The translations under genes were made by a program, and so were the position numbers. Source: Trichoplusia ni (lineage: Eukaryota > Arthropoda > Insecta > Lepidoptera > Noctuidae). From it: DNA of 64,000 bases. Numbering within the stretch: position 1 is the stretch's first letter; every line of letters starts with the position of its first letter. This document shows, one piece after another, positions 24,668 through 37,200 of the stretch. The stretch lies in NCBI RefSeq assembly GCF_003590095.1, contig NC_039480.1:19817328-19881327 (forward strand). Reading direction: 5' to 3'. The notes below the pieces were generated by a model that saw nothing but the letters and a program-made list of their open reading frames with translations, had not been told where the DNA came from and did not search any database.

Positions 24668-25911
24668 CGCTGTGTGGCGCGACGGAACTGACTGATGCCT
24701 GACGGTTTGACGTCAGGCGAGTGATACCCGGTTTGATAGTTTGATGTAGGTCCGTATTGTTTGTGATGAAATGTCGGTGGATCATGTCAGGTTTAACAAA
24801 ATTATATAATGGATTTTTTTTGACGGATTCTGTTGTGGATAATGTTGCATTTTTTTGGTGATGATGGCTTGTTATGAGATTGAATTGGTAAGTTTTGGAT
24901 TTTTTGTTGCCAATGTTATAAAAAAAACAGGTTTTTGTTAGTTCTAGACTATTCTAGAGCTTCTTCTGTGGTGATAAGTGAAAATTTCCTCCCAAATAGA
25001 TTTTTTGTTATTATCAAAATGTAAGTAGTCTATGCCTATACAACAGTTAAACAAAAATTAATAGTTTTAAAATGTATGTATGTCTATGATATGACCATAA
25101 TTGTTTTATCTTGTAAATCTGATATTGTCTATGGACTTTTGTCGCTGACTGTACTACCCGACATTGTAGGGCTACCCTGCGAGTAAAGTTTTAAACCAAT
25201 TTATCACAAAATGGAGTAAATTTTACTCAAATTTGAAGCTAATGGATCAAAGATTTACTTTTAGATACTAAGTTGCCGGGTTCACTGACCGATGGTTCAA
25301 ATTTATTCATTGCATTGATAAAAATAGTATTTTATTTACAGTGCATATGTATTTGTGACACTACCTATACTTATTTTGCAAAAAAATAATAAAAAAGTCA
25401 ACATGAAGTTATTTTTCAAGCTTTGGAAAAACAATTGTTTTTTTTCGTGTAGTCTACGGACTTTAAAAAAAAAGCAGGGAAGCTCTATGATTGTCTACGA
25501 TTGTAGTTAGTTGTATATAGTTTTTATTTCAACTATTTATTAATTCGAATGAACGAAGAATTTTTGTATTTTAAACGATTGTGTATTTAATATGACATGT
25601 CTTTGGTATAATATTTTGTTCGCCATAGTCATATTAATGTGATCAAGATGAAATTACCAGGAATCCTCATGGACACCCGCTCCCTCGGGGGAGGAAATGG
25701 TCAGTGTCAGACTCTTACTGACTAAACCTGAACCGGCGTGCTACGTCATCCGCGTTTTTGTGTTGGTGTATGGCAATACGTTGACCATGATCTCGGCAAC
25801 ACTTTTGAAAATAAGACTTGTAATTGCGTAAGGTCTGAATACCGGAACGAAAAAATATATCTTTTAAAAAGCTCGACTTACAAAGTCCCTACTGTGCATG
25901 CCTTAATAAAA

Positions 25912-26225
25912 TGATGTAACGGTTTACTCACGCGTATTTATCGGGATTGCCCGACTAGTTCGGACGACGACCTCCGTGGTCGAGTGGCGTACATACCGGT
26001 TTCAAGGTGTCGCTAGCTCTGAGGTCCCGGGTTCGATCCCCGGTCGGGTCAATGTAAATATTCAAATTTCTACATTGTCTCGGGTCTGGGTGTTTGTGGT
26101 ACCTTCGTTGTATCTGAATTCCATAACACAAGTGCTTTAGCAACTTACTTTGGGTTCAGAACAATGTATGTGATGTTGTCCGCATTTATTTATTATTTAT
26201 TATTAGTTTCGGACCCAACCGGAGT
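25912..26225. repeat. MITE H half interrupted by SINE B
   Basis: ATGATGTAACGGTTTACTCA starts at 25912, and the element resumes after the SINE at 26204. Other half-copies lie at 10132-10235, 11300-11370, 19293-19390, 30247-30330, 32950-33030 and 53968-54085. Confidence 0.8.
25966..26203 (+). repeat. tRNA-derived SINE B inserted in MITE H
   Basis: Full copy ending in TTATT repeats. It interrupts a MITE H copy and is flanked by AGTTCGGAC and AGTTTCGGAC, probably its target-site duplication. Confidence 0.85.
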
Positions 26226-26769
26226 CTGAATGCTTTTATCCCACGTTTTTATACAATCACTTTCTTGTTTTTTTGTCGTTCCGGTTGGATTTTTGTAACT
26301 CAATTTGAGGCACTTCCCGATAAGCTAGCAGGCTGAAATTTTCAGGGTAGCTTCAAACCCGATGACAATGCAATTTACAACTATAAAAAAAGACTGGACC
26401 GATTTTGTTAATTTGAATGTAGTAACAATTAAAATCGTGGGTCTTTAGATGTTTTAAATCTATTAATTTTATTTAATCGTACCAGTTCATTCTGAGATTA
26501 CCGCTTTCAAACAAACAAACTCTTCATCTTTATAATATTAGTATAGATTATGGTGTTCAAAAGGTTAAAAATAATCATACAGCATGTAACGGAATCGTTG
26601 AAACATATTTGTAATATGTTATAACTGAATTAAATTATGTGCAGTTTTAAAAATATATTCGTGCTAACCGCCTTGTGTTAATGACTGTACATGATCAGGG
26701 CCCAAATTTTGCAACAATGGCCGATGAATGAATGGCAGTTGGATTAAATTTGAAACTATTCCTATTATT

Positions 26770-26960
26770 GAAATGAAACTACTTTTACGGATTTTATCGC
26801 GGTTTAATTTTAGATTTTAGTTCCCGACGTTTCGACACCTTTGCAGGTATCATGGTCACGGGCAGACTGAGATGGCGTTCGTCTTGACAGAAGATGTTGC
26901 TCGTTCTACCTTCATATTTTGATTAGTTATTTATGGTCTGACCTACGCAGTATGAGCTCA
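26770..26960. repeat. MITE G inserted in MITE J
   Basis: Left arm and centre of the family at 16155. The right arm is missing. It lies inside a MITE J copy spanning 26697-27172. Confidence 0.65.
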
Positions 26961-29109
26961 CTGTGTCGTGATGTCTTGCAGCGCTGCTCTTGGTTTTGGC
27001 CTTGAGTTTATGTATTATTGGGTCCCAAGTAGGTGATATCTTCCAGCCATCTTATAAATTCATTGTATTGACCGTGAGTGTTCCGCCCCGTACTGAATTT
27101 CCAATTATTGTGTTAGAAAAATGCATATTTCCATTCATTCATCGGCCATTGTAAATAGCAGAATAAGGGCCCAGTCTGTCAGTTTGTCTAACTTAAGGCT
27201 ATATTTACAATAGACAACTTTTTCGTCACATGCTATATATTTTGAATCGTATAACGAAACGTTTTATAAAATTGTAAATTTCATAGACGATTTGAGTCTC
27301 TGGTTTTTAATGAAAAAGAATTGTTGCATTTTTAGTGTAATATTGTCAGTGATACCATTTGTGTGTATAGATGAAGTTGTATTTATTTCTTTGCATGCAT
27401 TTCAACAACTTTCTCCAATAAAGTTAATAGTTAATTCTCAAAATTCAATCAAGTGCTTATTGGATTCATGAAACTAAGGTTTTCATACAAATAGGTGAGA
27501 TCAAAAGGAATTTACAAGATATTTAAATGGTTACGGTCATAAATTTGTTGATATCTCACAAATAAATTGCAGATCTCTCGAATTTATATGTTATCCATCA
27601 AAAAACCCAACCATTTTGTTTTCTTTTAAACCTATATGTACAGAACCCTAAGAGTCACAAGTCAAACTCGAACTTGACCATTTACATTATTAATCCGGTT
27701 ATTACTTGCTCATGTACAGAAATGGTAACACTGAATAAAAAAATTGAAAATAAATTTGTAATTAAACGGTATTATCTATAAACTATGTTTAAATTTAATA
27801 CAGTTTTTGATAATGTAACCGTTTGGGCTGTGGGAAGCTGATCAATAAATTATATGTCATTATCATCCTAGCCCTATCCCGCCTTAAAAGGAAAACAGCC
27901 TATCCGACCTCCTCAAATAAATCTTTAAAACTACGAAACGAATTTTGATGCGGTTTTTTTAATTGATAGAGGGATTTAAAAGGAAGGTTTTAAGGTATAA
28001 CCTATGCATTTAGTAGAGAAACATAATCAATTTTAGAGGTTTCAAATGTGTTTACTTTTTTTACGCTTTCATTGTAAACGCTGGCTTAACCCTAAGAGAT
28101 ACCTACATCTAAATAATGTTCTACAATATTGTACACCATAAAAAGTTCTACAAAAAGTCATTACAACCATTTCTTTGGTAATTTTTTTCTCCACAACGCT
28201 TATTTCGAAGTTATTTTTGTTACGATGGTTTGAATCATTATCAAAATAAAGAACGTTAAAGAAGTTCTGTAGTGTATAGTATTATTAGTATTGCTCCCGT
28301 GCGAAGCCGAGCCGGGTCGCTATTTACAAAATAAATTGATGTTTTAAATTATTGATCAGCCTTCCAAATGCTTGGTATTGTGATAAAACATTAAAAATAC
28401 TCTGAAATAAAACTATTCTGAATAATTTTTGAAAAGATTTTTATTTGATACCCGATTTTTTTCTCTTTAGGCAAGTAATGTTGCCAGCATGGTCGCTGAT
28501 TAAAAAATGAATGAAAAATATATCGAAACGGAATGCATTTTTGTGAATGAATGAAAGTGTATATTCAAAATAGTTTTATTTTGTGTATTTGACTGTTGAC
28601 GACTTTCATCTGCTCAAATTTAGCAGTGATATACGGTACTAATGGTATGAGCGTATACTGAAGTCAGAGGTCATTAGTTCAAATCCCGGGACGAACCCGA
28701 TGGCAACAACTAGTTGTATAAAATTACAACACGTCGAAATTAATTCTGAAGGATGAAGAAGGCCAAAAATGGCGTTACAGACATTGACAAGTCATGGACG
28801 TCACTTGTCGAAAAGAAATGTCACATTTTTATATTTTCTATTCGTTTTTTTATTTCAATGAGATGTTAAACTGTCTCAGGCATCTGCATTTTAAATACCG
28901 TCAATGGCTTGTCGTGGCATTAAAATGGTTGAATTATGGATTTGTTTAAATATATTTTGTATGAACAAAGAGTATAGATGGAGTGAATACTGTGCTAAGC
29001 ATTTATAATGACTGATTTTCTTTGACCTACAATTGTCTGAATCTTACCATGAGAAAAAAATTGGACATATTAAGGGCAAAAATACCCCACACATACCCAT
29101 CAAAACTAC

Positions 29110-29235
29110 TGTTGGTCTAGTGGTTAGTGACCCTGACGGCTATACCGGAGGTCGTGGGCTCGATTCCCACCCAGGACAAATAGTAATTAGAAATATGTTA
29201 AACAGTTGTCTAGTACTCATAACACAAGATATAGA
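29110..29235 (+). repeat. SINE C
   Basis: Head with GGTCTAGTGGTTAGTGACC and GATTCCCACCC, and a shortened body. Confidence 0.7.
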
Positions 29236-29504
29236 CTAGATTTTTTAAGCCTTTCTGATAAGATCCAGTCGATTGAATTATTGATATATAATGATTTTTT
29301 CGCTATAACAGTGAAAATCCAAGATTAAGTTATTTCTTACTATTTATTTTGTTTTAAAGAAGGCTTACAGAATAACAAAACGACTATAAAATAAGTGTTA
29401 AATTATCAAATCGCTAATCAAAAACCCCCGTACATGTAGAATAAAAGATGTAAGTTGCTTGTGGTCAATAATTTGATGGTCGACTATTTCTTTTTGTTCA
29501 GCAT

Positions 29505-29895
29505 ATACACCGCGATTTTTTTAGTCGTCTTACAAAAGCAGCCCAGTTCATGTATCCAATGACTAGAACACGTTCATGATAAAAAAATAGGTATTTATGA
29601 GATTTTAATAAATTTAAAATGCAATTTTTATTCAATATTATGATGCTATTCGTAGTTTTTTAGAAACACAGCTCTGTTGCGAGCGCTGTCCGAGCCTTGT
29701 AACAATGGTGAGGGGCGCGGGCGGCGGCGTTTTTATCATTTTTAAGAGTATATATCAGATTTCTCTTGTTTAATTTTTCTTCGTACCTATTATCTTAGTC
29801 GATGATAAAAAAAAAAATCGCGCCTAGGGGTATTTTACGTCGGATACATGAACTGGGCTGCTTTTGTAAGACGACTAAAAAATCACCATGTATAA
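29505..29895. repeat. MITE F, roughly 390 bp with long terminal inverted repeats
   Basis: The ends are inverted copies over about 50 bp (TTAGTCGTCTTACAAAAGC). The centre has a GC-rich GCGGGCGGCGGCG core unlike the AT-rich surroundings. Confidence 0.8.
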
Positions 29896-30159
29896 GTATA
29901 GTCGTCACATTATTAATATTATGTACCTATGTATATTTTATAGATATATATTCTATCGGAACTGATGAGTTAAATTGTTCTCTGTAAAGATGAACAGAGA
30001 TCGGCGGCGGTAATATCAAATTCGGTATATTTTTGAAATAAATGAAAAGCAATATATATTTTTTGATTGCTCAATGTGATTGGACGTTGTGTGTGTAATC
30101 GCTACGAAATAAATGTAATATATTCTTTAAGATATTTCTAATTGTTTTTTTTAAACCTA

Positions 30160-30245
30160 CTCCTGCACTAAGCATTTGATCCTTGTGTCGCGGGGGTTTC
30201 ATGAACATTCAAGTCACATGCACAAAGACACCCAGGCTCAGGACA
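30160..30245 (-). repeat. SINE A fragment abutting a MITE H half
   Basis: The body of the SINE stops directly at the foldback MITE half starting at 30247. Confidence 0.6.
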
Positions 30246-30356
30246 TTCCTTTAGCTCATGATTAAGGACCCCGGTTAGGTCCGAAACTAGTCGGGCGATA
30301 AATACGCGTGAAGAAACTGTTGCATCATATAAGTGACAACGGGCCTGTTAGTGGCT

Positions 30357-30560
30357 GTTAGTCTAGTGGTAAGTAAACGACTGCTTTAATGGGTTCGGTT
30401 CGATTCCCACCTAGTTCGAGACCCACCCATTTGTCTGGGTGTAATTTATCTATATTATATATGTATTTAGAAACATAAGTATGTTTATCAGTTTTCTAGT
30501 ACTCATAATACAAGCTTTACTTAGTTTGATACTAGATGGCGTTGTGTGAAAGTTGCGGAA
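30357..30560 (+). repeat. SINE C
   Basis: Full forward copy, with body end ACTAGATGGCGTTGTGTG. Confidence 0.72.
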
Positions 30561-30574
30561 TATTATATCAATTT

Positions 30575-30772
30575 ATCTAATATATAAAATTTCAGTGTCA
30601 CGATGTTAGTTACCGTACTCCTCCGAAACCGTTCGAGCGATTTTTATGAAATTTTGTATACATATTGGATAAGTCTGAGAATAGAACAACATCTATTTTT
30701 CATACCCCTATGTGGTAAGGGTCTCTGTGATCATCGTGTTAGGTGGTACGTAGTTCGCCTGGACAGCTAGTA
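30575..30772 (+). repeat. Helitron-like element, type 1
   Basis: Internally shortened copy, ending GGACAGCTAGT. Confidence 0.55.
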
Positions 30773-30889
30773 TATATTTTAATATTTTAGCTTCAAAGTT
30801 AAACTTTCTGAAGTTTCATCTCTGTCATTCGAACTTCCAGCCACGATTATGATGATTCACATCCATCTTCTATCATAATCTATTACACT

Positions 30890-31123
30890 AATATATAAAG
30901 CTGAAGAGTTGGTTTGTTTGTTTGAACGGGCTAATCTCAGGAACTACTGGTTCAAATTGAAAAAATCTTTTTGTGTTGAATAAACCATTCATCGAGGAAG
31001 GTTTTAGGCCATATACCAATAGGAGCGAAGATACAATGTAAAAAGTGGAAAAAAACAGGGCAGGTATAAATCATAACTTATATCTTCTAACCACGCGGAC
31101 GAAGTCGCGGGGAACAGCTAGTC
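30890..31123 (+). repeat. Helitron-like element, type 3
   Basis: Forward copy directly beyond the 3' end of reductase paralog 1, ending GGAACAGCTAG. Confidence 0.6.
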
Positions 31124-31159
31124 GGGTAATAAAACAATGTTTAACAGAGTAACATAATA

Positions 31160-31165
31160 TTTATT
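31160..31165 (-). terminator. polyadenylation signal, reductase paralog 1
   Basis: AATAAA on the minus strand, about 55 nt beyond the stop codon at 31219. The same position and flanking sequence recur in paralog 2. Confidence 0.7.
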
Positions 31166-31218
31166 ATAGAACATACTTTACATTTTGCATATAAGATAAC
31201 TGATTGACACTCGATACA

Positions 31219-34200
31219 CTAAAACTCGTCGTTTTCAAACGGATGGAACTTGTGACCGAGTGAACTGAAACAAAAAGGAAATTCAATATAGTTAAAAGAT
31301 GGGTGACCATCTATCATCATCATTGGCCTAGCCTTTTCCGAACTATGTTGGGATCGGCTACCAGTCTAACCGGTTTCAGCTAAGTACCAGTGTTGTACAA
31401 GGAGCGACTGCCTATCTGACCTCCTCAACCCAGTTACCTGGGCAACACGATACCCCTTAGTATCGGTTGTCAGACATTTCAAGCTTCTGACTACCTTTAT
31501 ATAATATAATAAGCCTAAAGGTTATTTAAATCCAAGAAAGCTGTTCTACTCACGCAGTCATAGGCACAAGCCGTCCGTTGCAGTCGAAGGAGTCGATGAG
31601 AGCCATATCCTCGTGGGACAGCTTGAAGTCCAGCACTTGGAAGTTGCTCGCGATGCGCGACTTGGTCACGGACTTCGGGATCACGATGTTGCCGCGGTCA
31701 ATCTGGTATCTATGATGAAAAAAAGAGGAAATTCTAATTAGGAAGAGGTATTTTGGTTTCAAGAGACCTTACATACAGTGCCGTATTATCCCACGGGGCC
31801 CACGATGAACAGGGACTCAGCACTTCCGTTAAAAATTAATAAAAAAAAACGGGATTGTGGTTTTTTGAAACCATGGTAGGAACCAAGGTAAAATCCCACA
31901 CTATTGACACTATAAGAGTGACGAGGCTCTAAAAAAAAATTCACGAATGAAAATAATTTGAACCAAGGGGGCCTGGCCTCCACTGTTTTGTTGCCCCGAG
32001 GCCTCTGGGCCCCTAAATCCGGCCCTGCGAACATACCTATATAAGTATTTATTTCAAAGTTTCGTTAGCATTTTTTAATACTTTTCGGTTTATAAGAAGA
32101 AGCAATAGACCTTTCTGAGAGGAAAAATCGAAGGGCTTCCCTTCGATCTGAGATCCCTCCTGTCTCTGCGCTTATTTACACCTTTGTAGACACGCTGGCA
32201 ACAGCTAGTATATTTTACAAATATGTACATTTTTCGAATTAGACGTTGCAATTAGCGTGGAGATTAATATATAAATCCTACTACTATTATAAAGGCGAAA
32301 GTTTGTAAGTATGGATGTATGGATGTTTGTTACTCTTTCACGTAAAAACTACTGAATGGATTTGAATGAAACTTTACCACAATATAGCTTATACATCAGA
32401 ATAACACATAGGCTACAATTTTTGAGGTTTCTAATGTGAGGTCGTAAAAAACACATTTTTTGCGCTTAAACGGGGAAAATTCTAACCACGTGGACGAAGT
32501 CGCGGGTAACAGCTAGTTTACATATAAAGAAACATGGTATTTTCTAGGCTCTCTGAAACTCTTAAATACCTTTACGCTTGGAAACATAATTGTAAGGAAC
32601 CATCTCCTAGACTCACCTGATCAACACCTGCGCGACAGTCTTCCCCAATCTATCAGCGATTGCCTTGAGCTTGGGGTCCTCCATCAGCTGAGGGTCATCA
32701 GGCTTGGCCCAGGGTCTGTCGGGCGAGCCGAGCGGGGAGTACGCTGTGATCTTAATGTCGTGGGATTCGCAGAAGTCTTTGAGACGACGCTGGTTCAGGT
32801 AGGGGTGGCATTCGACCTGAGTAGAACAAAAAGGGAAAGTTTTATATTCGTAATATACTTATTTAATATAGTTTATTTTTTTATAACGTCGGATTGCTCG
32901 AAAGGCTTTGAACCCAACTGGAATCTAGGCTGGCTCGGCCGCGTCAGTTCATGATTGAGGACTCCGGTTGGGTCCGAAACGAGTCGAGAAATCCCGATAA
33001 ATACGCGTGAGTAAACCGTTGCATAACTTAACAATTCTCACGATTATAATAAAAGTTGATGTGATTTATAGAACTTTGCTGATATTTTTTTTGTAAATAC
33101 GGCTGAATATATGAATGTTTATATTTTAAATTTCGTGCAGTTATATTGCAAATATGTTACACTTCCTAAAAACGTCAACTGGTAATTTATTACACTTTAA
33201 TTTCATTATTAAGGACATCATTTCTAAAGCTGTCTCTCTAACAAATACACTGTGATTTTTTAGACGTCTTACAAAAGCAGCCCAGTTCATGTATCCGACG
33301 TAAAATACCCCTAGGCGCGATTATTATTTTTTTATCATCAACTAAGATAATAAGTACGAAGAAAAATTAAACAAGAGAAATCTGAAATATACTCTTAAAA
33401 ATGATAAAAACGCCGCCTCGGACCGCGCTTGCAACAGAGCTGTGTTTCTAAAAAACTACGAATTGCATCATAATATTGAATAAAAATTGCATTTTAAATT
33501 TATTCAAATCTCATAAATACCTATTTTTTTATCATGAACGTGTTCTAGTCATTGGATACATGAACTGGGCTGCTTTTGTAAGACGACTAAAAAATCACGG
33601 TGTATATCGTCACGTAAAAGACGCGATGACCATTTCTTCACAAGTCTTCAAACCTTAATTAAGCTCATTTCTTCAGACCTCACCTCAACCCCGTCATTAA
33701 TTACACCTTAAATTAATTTTAGACCCCCTTTTGTCAGCAACCTCAAAACAGGCCTTTCTTTAGGCCTCCGCTTCCTACCCACCTGGTTGGTAACAGGCTT
33801 GATGGTAGCCACTTGCAGCAGCCTCGCGAGCTGCTTGCTGTTGAAGTTGGAGACGCCGATGCTCCTGACCAGGCCCTCGCCCACCAGCGGCTCCAGCGCC
33901 TTCCACGTGTCCACGTAGTCCACCTCCGAGAACTGGATCTTACCAGCCTCGTCGGTGGGGAATAGGGGGCCGTCCTCCTGAGGTGTAAAAAATAAAATAC
34001 ATTTAGCATTTGAGAAACTATGTCTATTAGAGGCGGCGCTCGCGTATATTTCGGCCATTTTGTCCGTTCGTTTTTCGCGAGGGTCGGCTTCCGAAGTAAC
34101 GACAAATATTATCCTGAATTTTGAGTAATTTCCCGATACTAACAAATCCACTGCATCCAATAACAACAAGGTACCCTTTAGTTAGGTATCTAGTTGTTAT

Positions 34201-37200
34201 TCGATGGAGCGTGACTTATAAGTCATATTAAGTCACTCACTCTACACAGTTAAGATTTATTAGTTTTCAGTGCTGCCTTAGATAATCTATAAGATATATC
34301 TGTATCCAGCACTCTGTGTCCCACTGCTAGGCAAAGGCCTCCCCCAAAACCTTTCACAACTCTCTATCCTGGGCCTCACACAGGGAAACCTAATTGTGGA
34401 GTAAGCGTAAAAAAAAATAGTTTCTTATCAAATTTATCGGAGAAAATACTTATTTTGCAATAAATAATTAACTAACTAAAACATTTAAGACTATACTCTA
34501 TTTTTGCTTTGTCTATGTGTGATACCAGCGTGAAAAAAATATATTTTATTTCTTCTGCCTTCTATACTACAACCCTTTAATTGATCGTTCAGGTTTTTTA
34601 ATACATCCTGTAGATTCCAAACGTACCTTGTAGGCCTGAGGCCAGTGTATCAGGTAGAGGTCCAAGTACTTGATGTTGAGGTTCTCCAGCGACTTGAGGA
34701 GCGCGCCCTTCACCAGGTCCGGACGGTGGAAGGTGTTCCACAGCTTCGAGGTGATGAACAGGTCCTCCCTGAGAACAAACATATTGTTATACAGGCTGAA
34801 GTACTATCCAAAAAGGATGAAACTCGAGGACTGCGAAAACGAATGGAGCTATCACAAAAGCTTGTCCTAAGCGGGGAGCGGACCTGCGAACATCGCGCTC
34901 AGAAGATTTGTCGTGGTGAAGTATATCACTCTGCTATCCGTGCTTTCCAAATAAAATATTCTAAGTACTTTTAAGTTAAATCACGCTTTATCAGAAATAT
35001 TGTTAAGTCAACGATTTGTTCAGGGGCCATCTATTCTAGCTGTTTTTTTACGTTTTAGCGATTCAATCAGTTACGATTGTGGTTAAGCTACTACTGCACA
35101 ACTTATTCGTTCACAGGTTAAGCTGTGCTTGATAAGGACCGTCCATGGCATAACGAATTCCTCCGTGTTTAGGAGGGCACGTAGTTTTGTTAGTCCCGGC
35201 TTCATACATCTTTGACAGTCATTACGTACCCGTATCTAACAAAAAGAAGAAAGTCTGACAACTAGTCTAACTAAGGGGTATCGTGTTGCCCAGGTAACTG
35301 GGTTGAGGAGTTCAGACAGGCTCCGTAGAACATCGGTGCTTAGCTGAATCCGGTTAGACTGGAAGCCGACCCCAAAAACCCCAAAACCCCCAAAGACCCC
35401 ATTGCTAAAAGGTTGAGAATGATGATTCAACCAGAATAAACTTGTAGAAATGTCGTCTATCTAAACGACTAGGACTGTTTAACCTTAACGAACCTCTTGA
35501 CAGTTCCATCGCTGATTTTAGCCGTGATAGCCTCTCCGACCTCCTTCTCGTTGCCATAGACGAACGCGCAATCTATGTGTCTGTAGCCGATGTCTATGGC
35601 GTCTTTTACGGCTTGGGTGACTTCGCCAGGCTTTGACTGTGAGAAAAAGGAAAGGATTAAGAAAAAAAATATGATTTAATAGTTGTGGCGGCCTTCCAGT
35701 TGTGTGTTATAGTATATAGATTCGGTCCTTACACAGGACTGCATCAAAGTAATATATTCTTAATAAATCTACAACACAATTGAATCAAATAAAACAGTGA
35801 AAGAAAACATTAGTATTCAATTCTGAAATTCAGTATTGGAATCCGAAATCGGCAGCCAGACCCAATATGGTAACCATCACTAAAGAAATCCAATATTTTG
35901 AAAAACGCCTTTGCCAGCTGCATCCTAGTATAGCAAACCACTGAAATTTTCCATTTTTGTGAAGAGGCCCGAGCCTAGCTATATCAACATAAAAATTCCA
36001 TTAAAAATCTTTTTTATCATTTAGCTCTTTGCCAGATATTTAATTGGGCGTGTCGCTATCAATTCAGATACAAGATAAGTACCTATCAGGCGTAGATTAC
36101 TATATTATTGACAATATTCAGATAAACTATCTATGTGCTTAACCCGAGTATTAGGGCAATAGATAATCTAAGAAATAGAAAATCATTGTGATGTCACAAG
36201 GCCCCAATGCCTTCTATCTATCTGATAGCTGTTTGCTAATATGAAATTCTTGTGTCGCGGTTTGTGTTGTAAAACTCCTCTAAAACTGCTTGAATTAGTC
36301 AAGCAGTCTAATGAAATTTCGTGTGATTACTGGGTTTGTCTGAGAATTGGACAACATATATCTATTTTTCAATAACATTTTTCAATTTGTGAGCCATATT
36401 TTTTCTTCACATGTGAGACATATTCCCTAGCAACAATTTTTGCAGAGTCAGCTAGTAATAGTCATTCATTTTCGTTATTGTAGATGTAAATTATATTGAA
36501 TGGATGGACGGATCCTAAAAAAGGTAGCTGGTTCAGACAAGACTCAGACAGCAAAGGAACCAGGTAGTATGTAACACCACAATGATTCCCTATTTATTAG
36601 ATCATATAAAGCCCTAATGAAAGTGGTTAATGTCCAGCACTGGACTTTGATGAGCTAATTTGTTTTATTCCATTAAATTCTCAACTTGTTAATAAATTAA
36701 TTATCAAACAAATAATATAACGGCTACTTTAAATGGTTAATGATTTTCAAGAACCACTACACTTGCCTTAAATAATTCAATGTTAATTACACACTTCATG
36801 TACATAAGAAACTTGTCCCTTATTTTAATAGTCTATATTAATTAACCAATAATCATGTTTCAAGAGTGTGCTAAGTCGCTACCACAGGTCTACAGGCGGT
36901 TTTAACTTACGGTTGGTTGTACATCAACTGAACAAGAAGGAAAAAGACCAGGGCCCCAATTCTGCTATTTTATAATGGTTGATGAATAAATGCCAGTTGG
37001 ATTTAATTTGAACTATTCCTATTCTCTTAAGCATATTATTAACACAATATATGGAAATTCATAGAATTGATCATGACTGTTCCTCCCCATACTGAATTTC
37101 CATTATTTGAGTTAGAAAAATGCTCAGAATAATATGAGTAGAGCAAATTTAATCGATTTTTTGCAGAATCGGGGCCCAGTTGTAAAAATTTTACAATTTA

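Larger units (their letters stand above)
24668..31140. other. 3' UTR and intergenic region between the acyltransferase and the reductases
   Basis: No further coding exon was seen. The acyltransferase 3' UTR begins here and is AT-rich. Candidate AATAAA signals lie at 25905-25910, at the edge of a MITE, and at 27417-27422; I cannot choose between them. The rest is repeats, including two nested insertions at 25912-26225 and 26697-27172, and AT-rich DNA. Confidence 0.5.

Noticed and set aside
33708..34169. 153-codon minus-strand open frame read as a separate gene
   Set aside because: Its middle is exon 4 of reductase paralog 1 (33977-33783). The ends run through the splice sites into introns.
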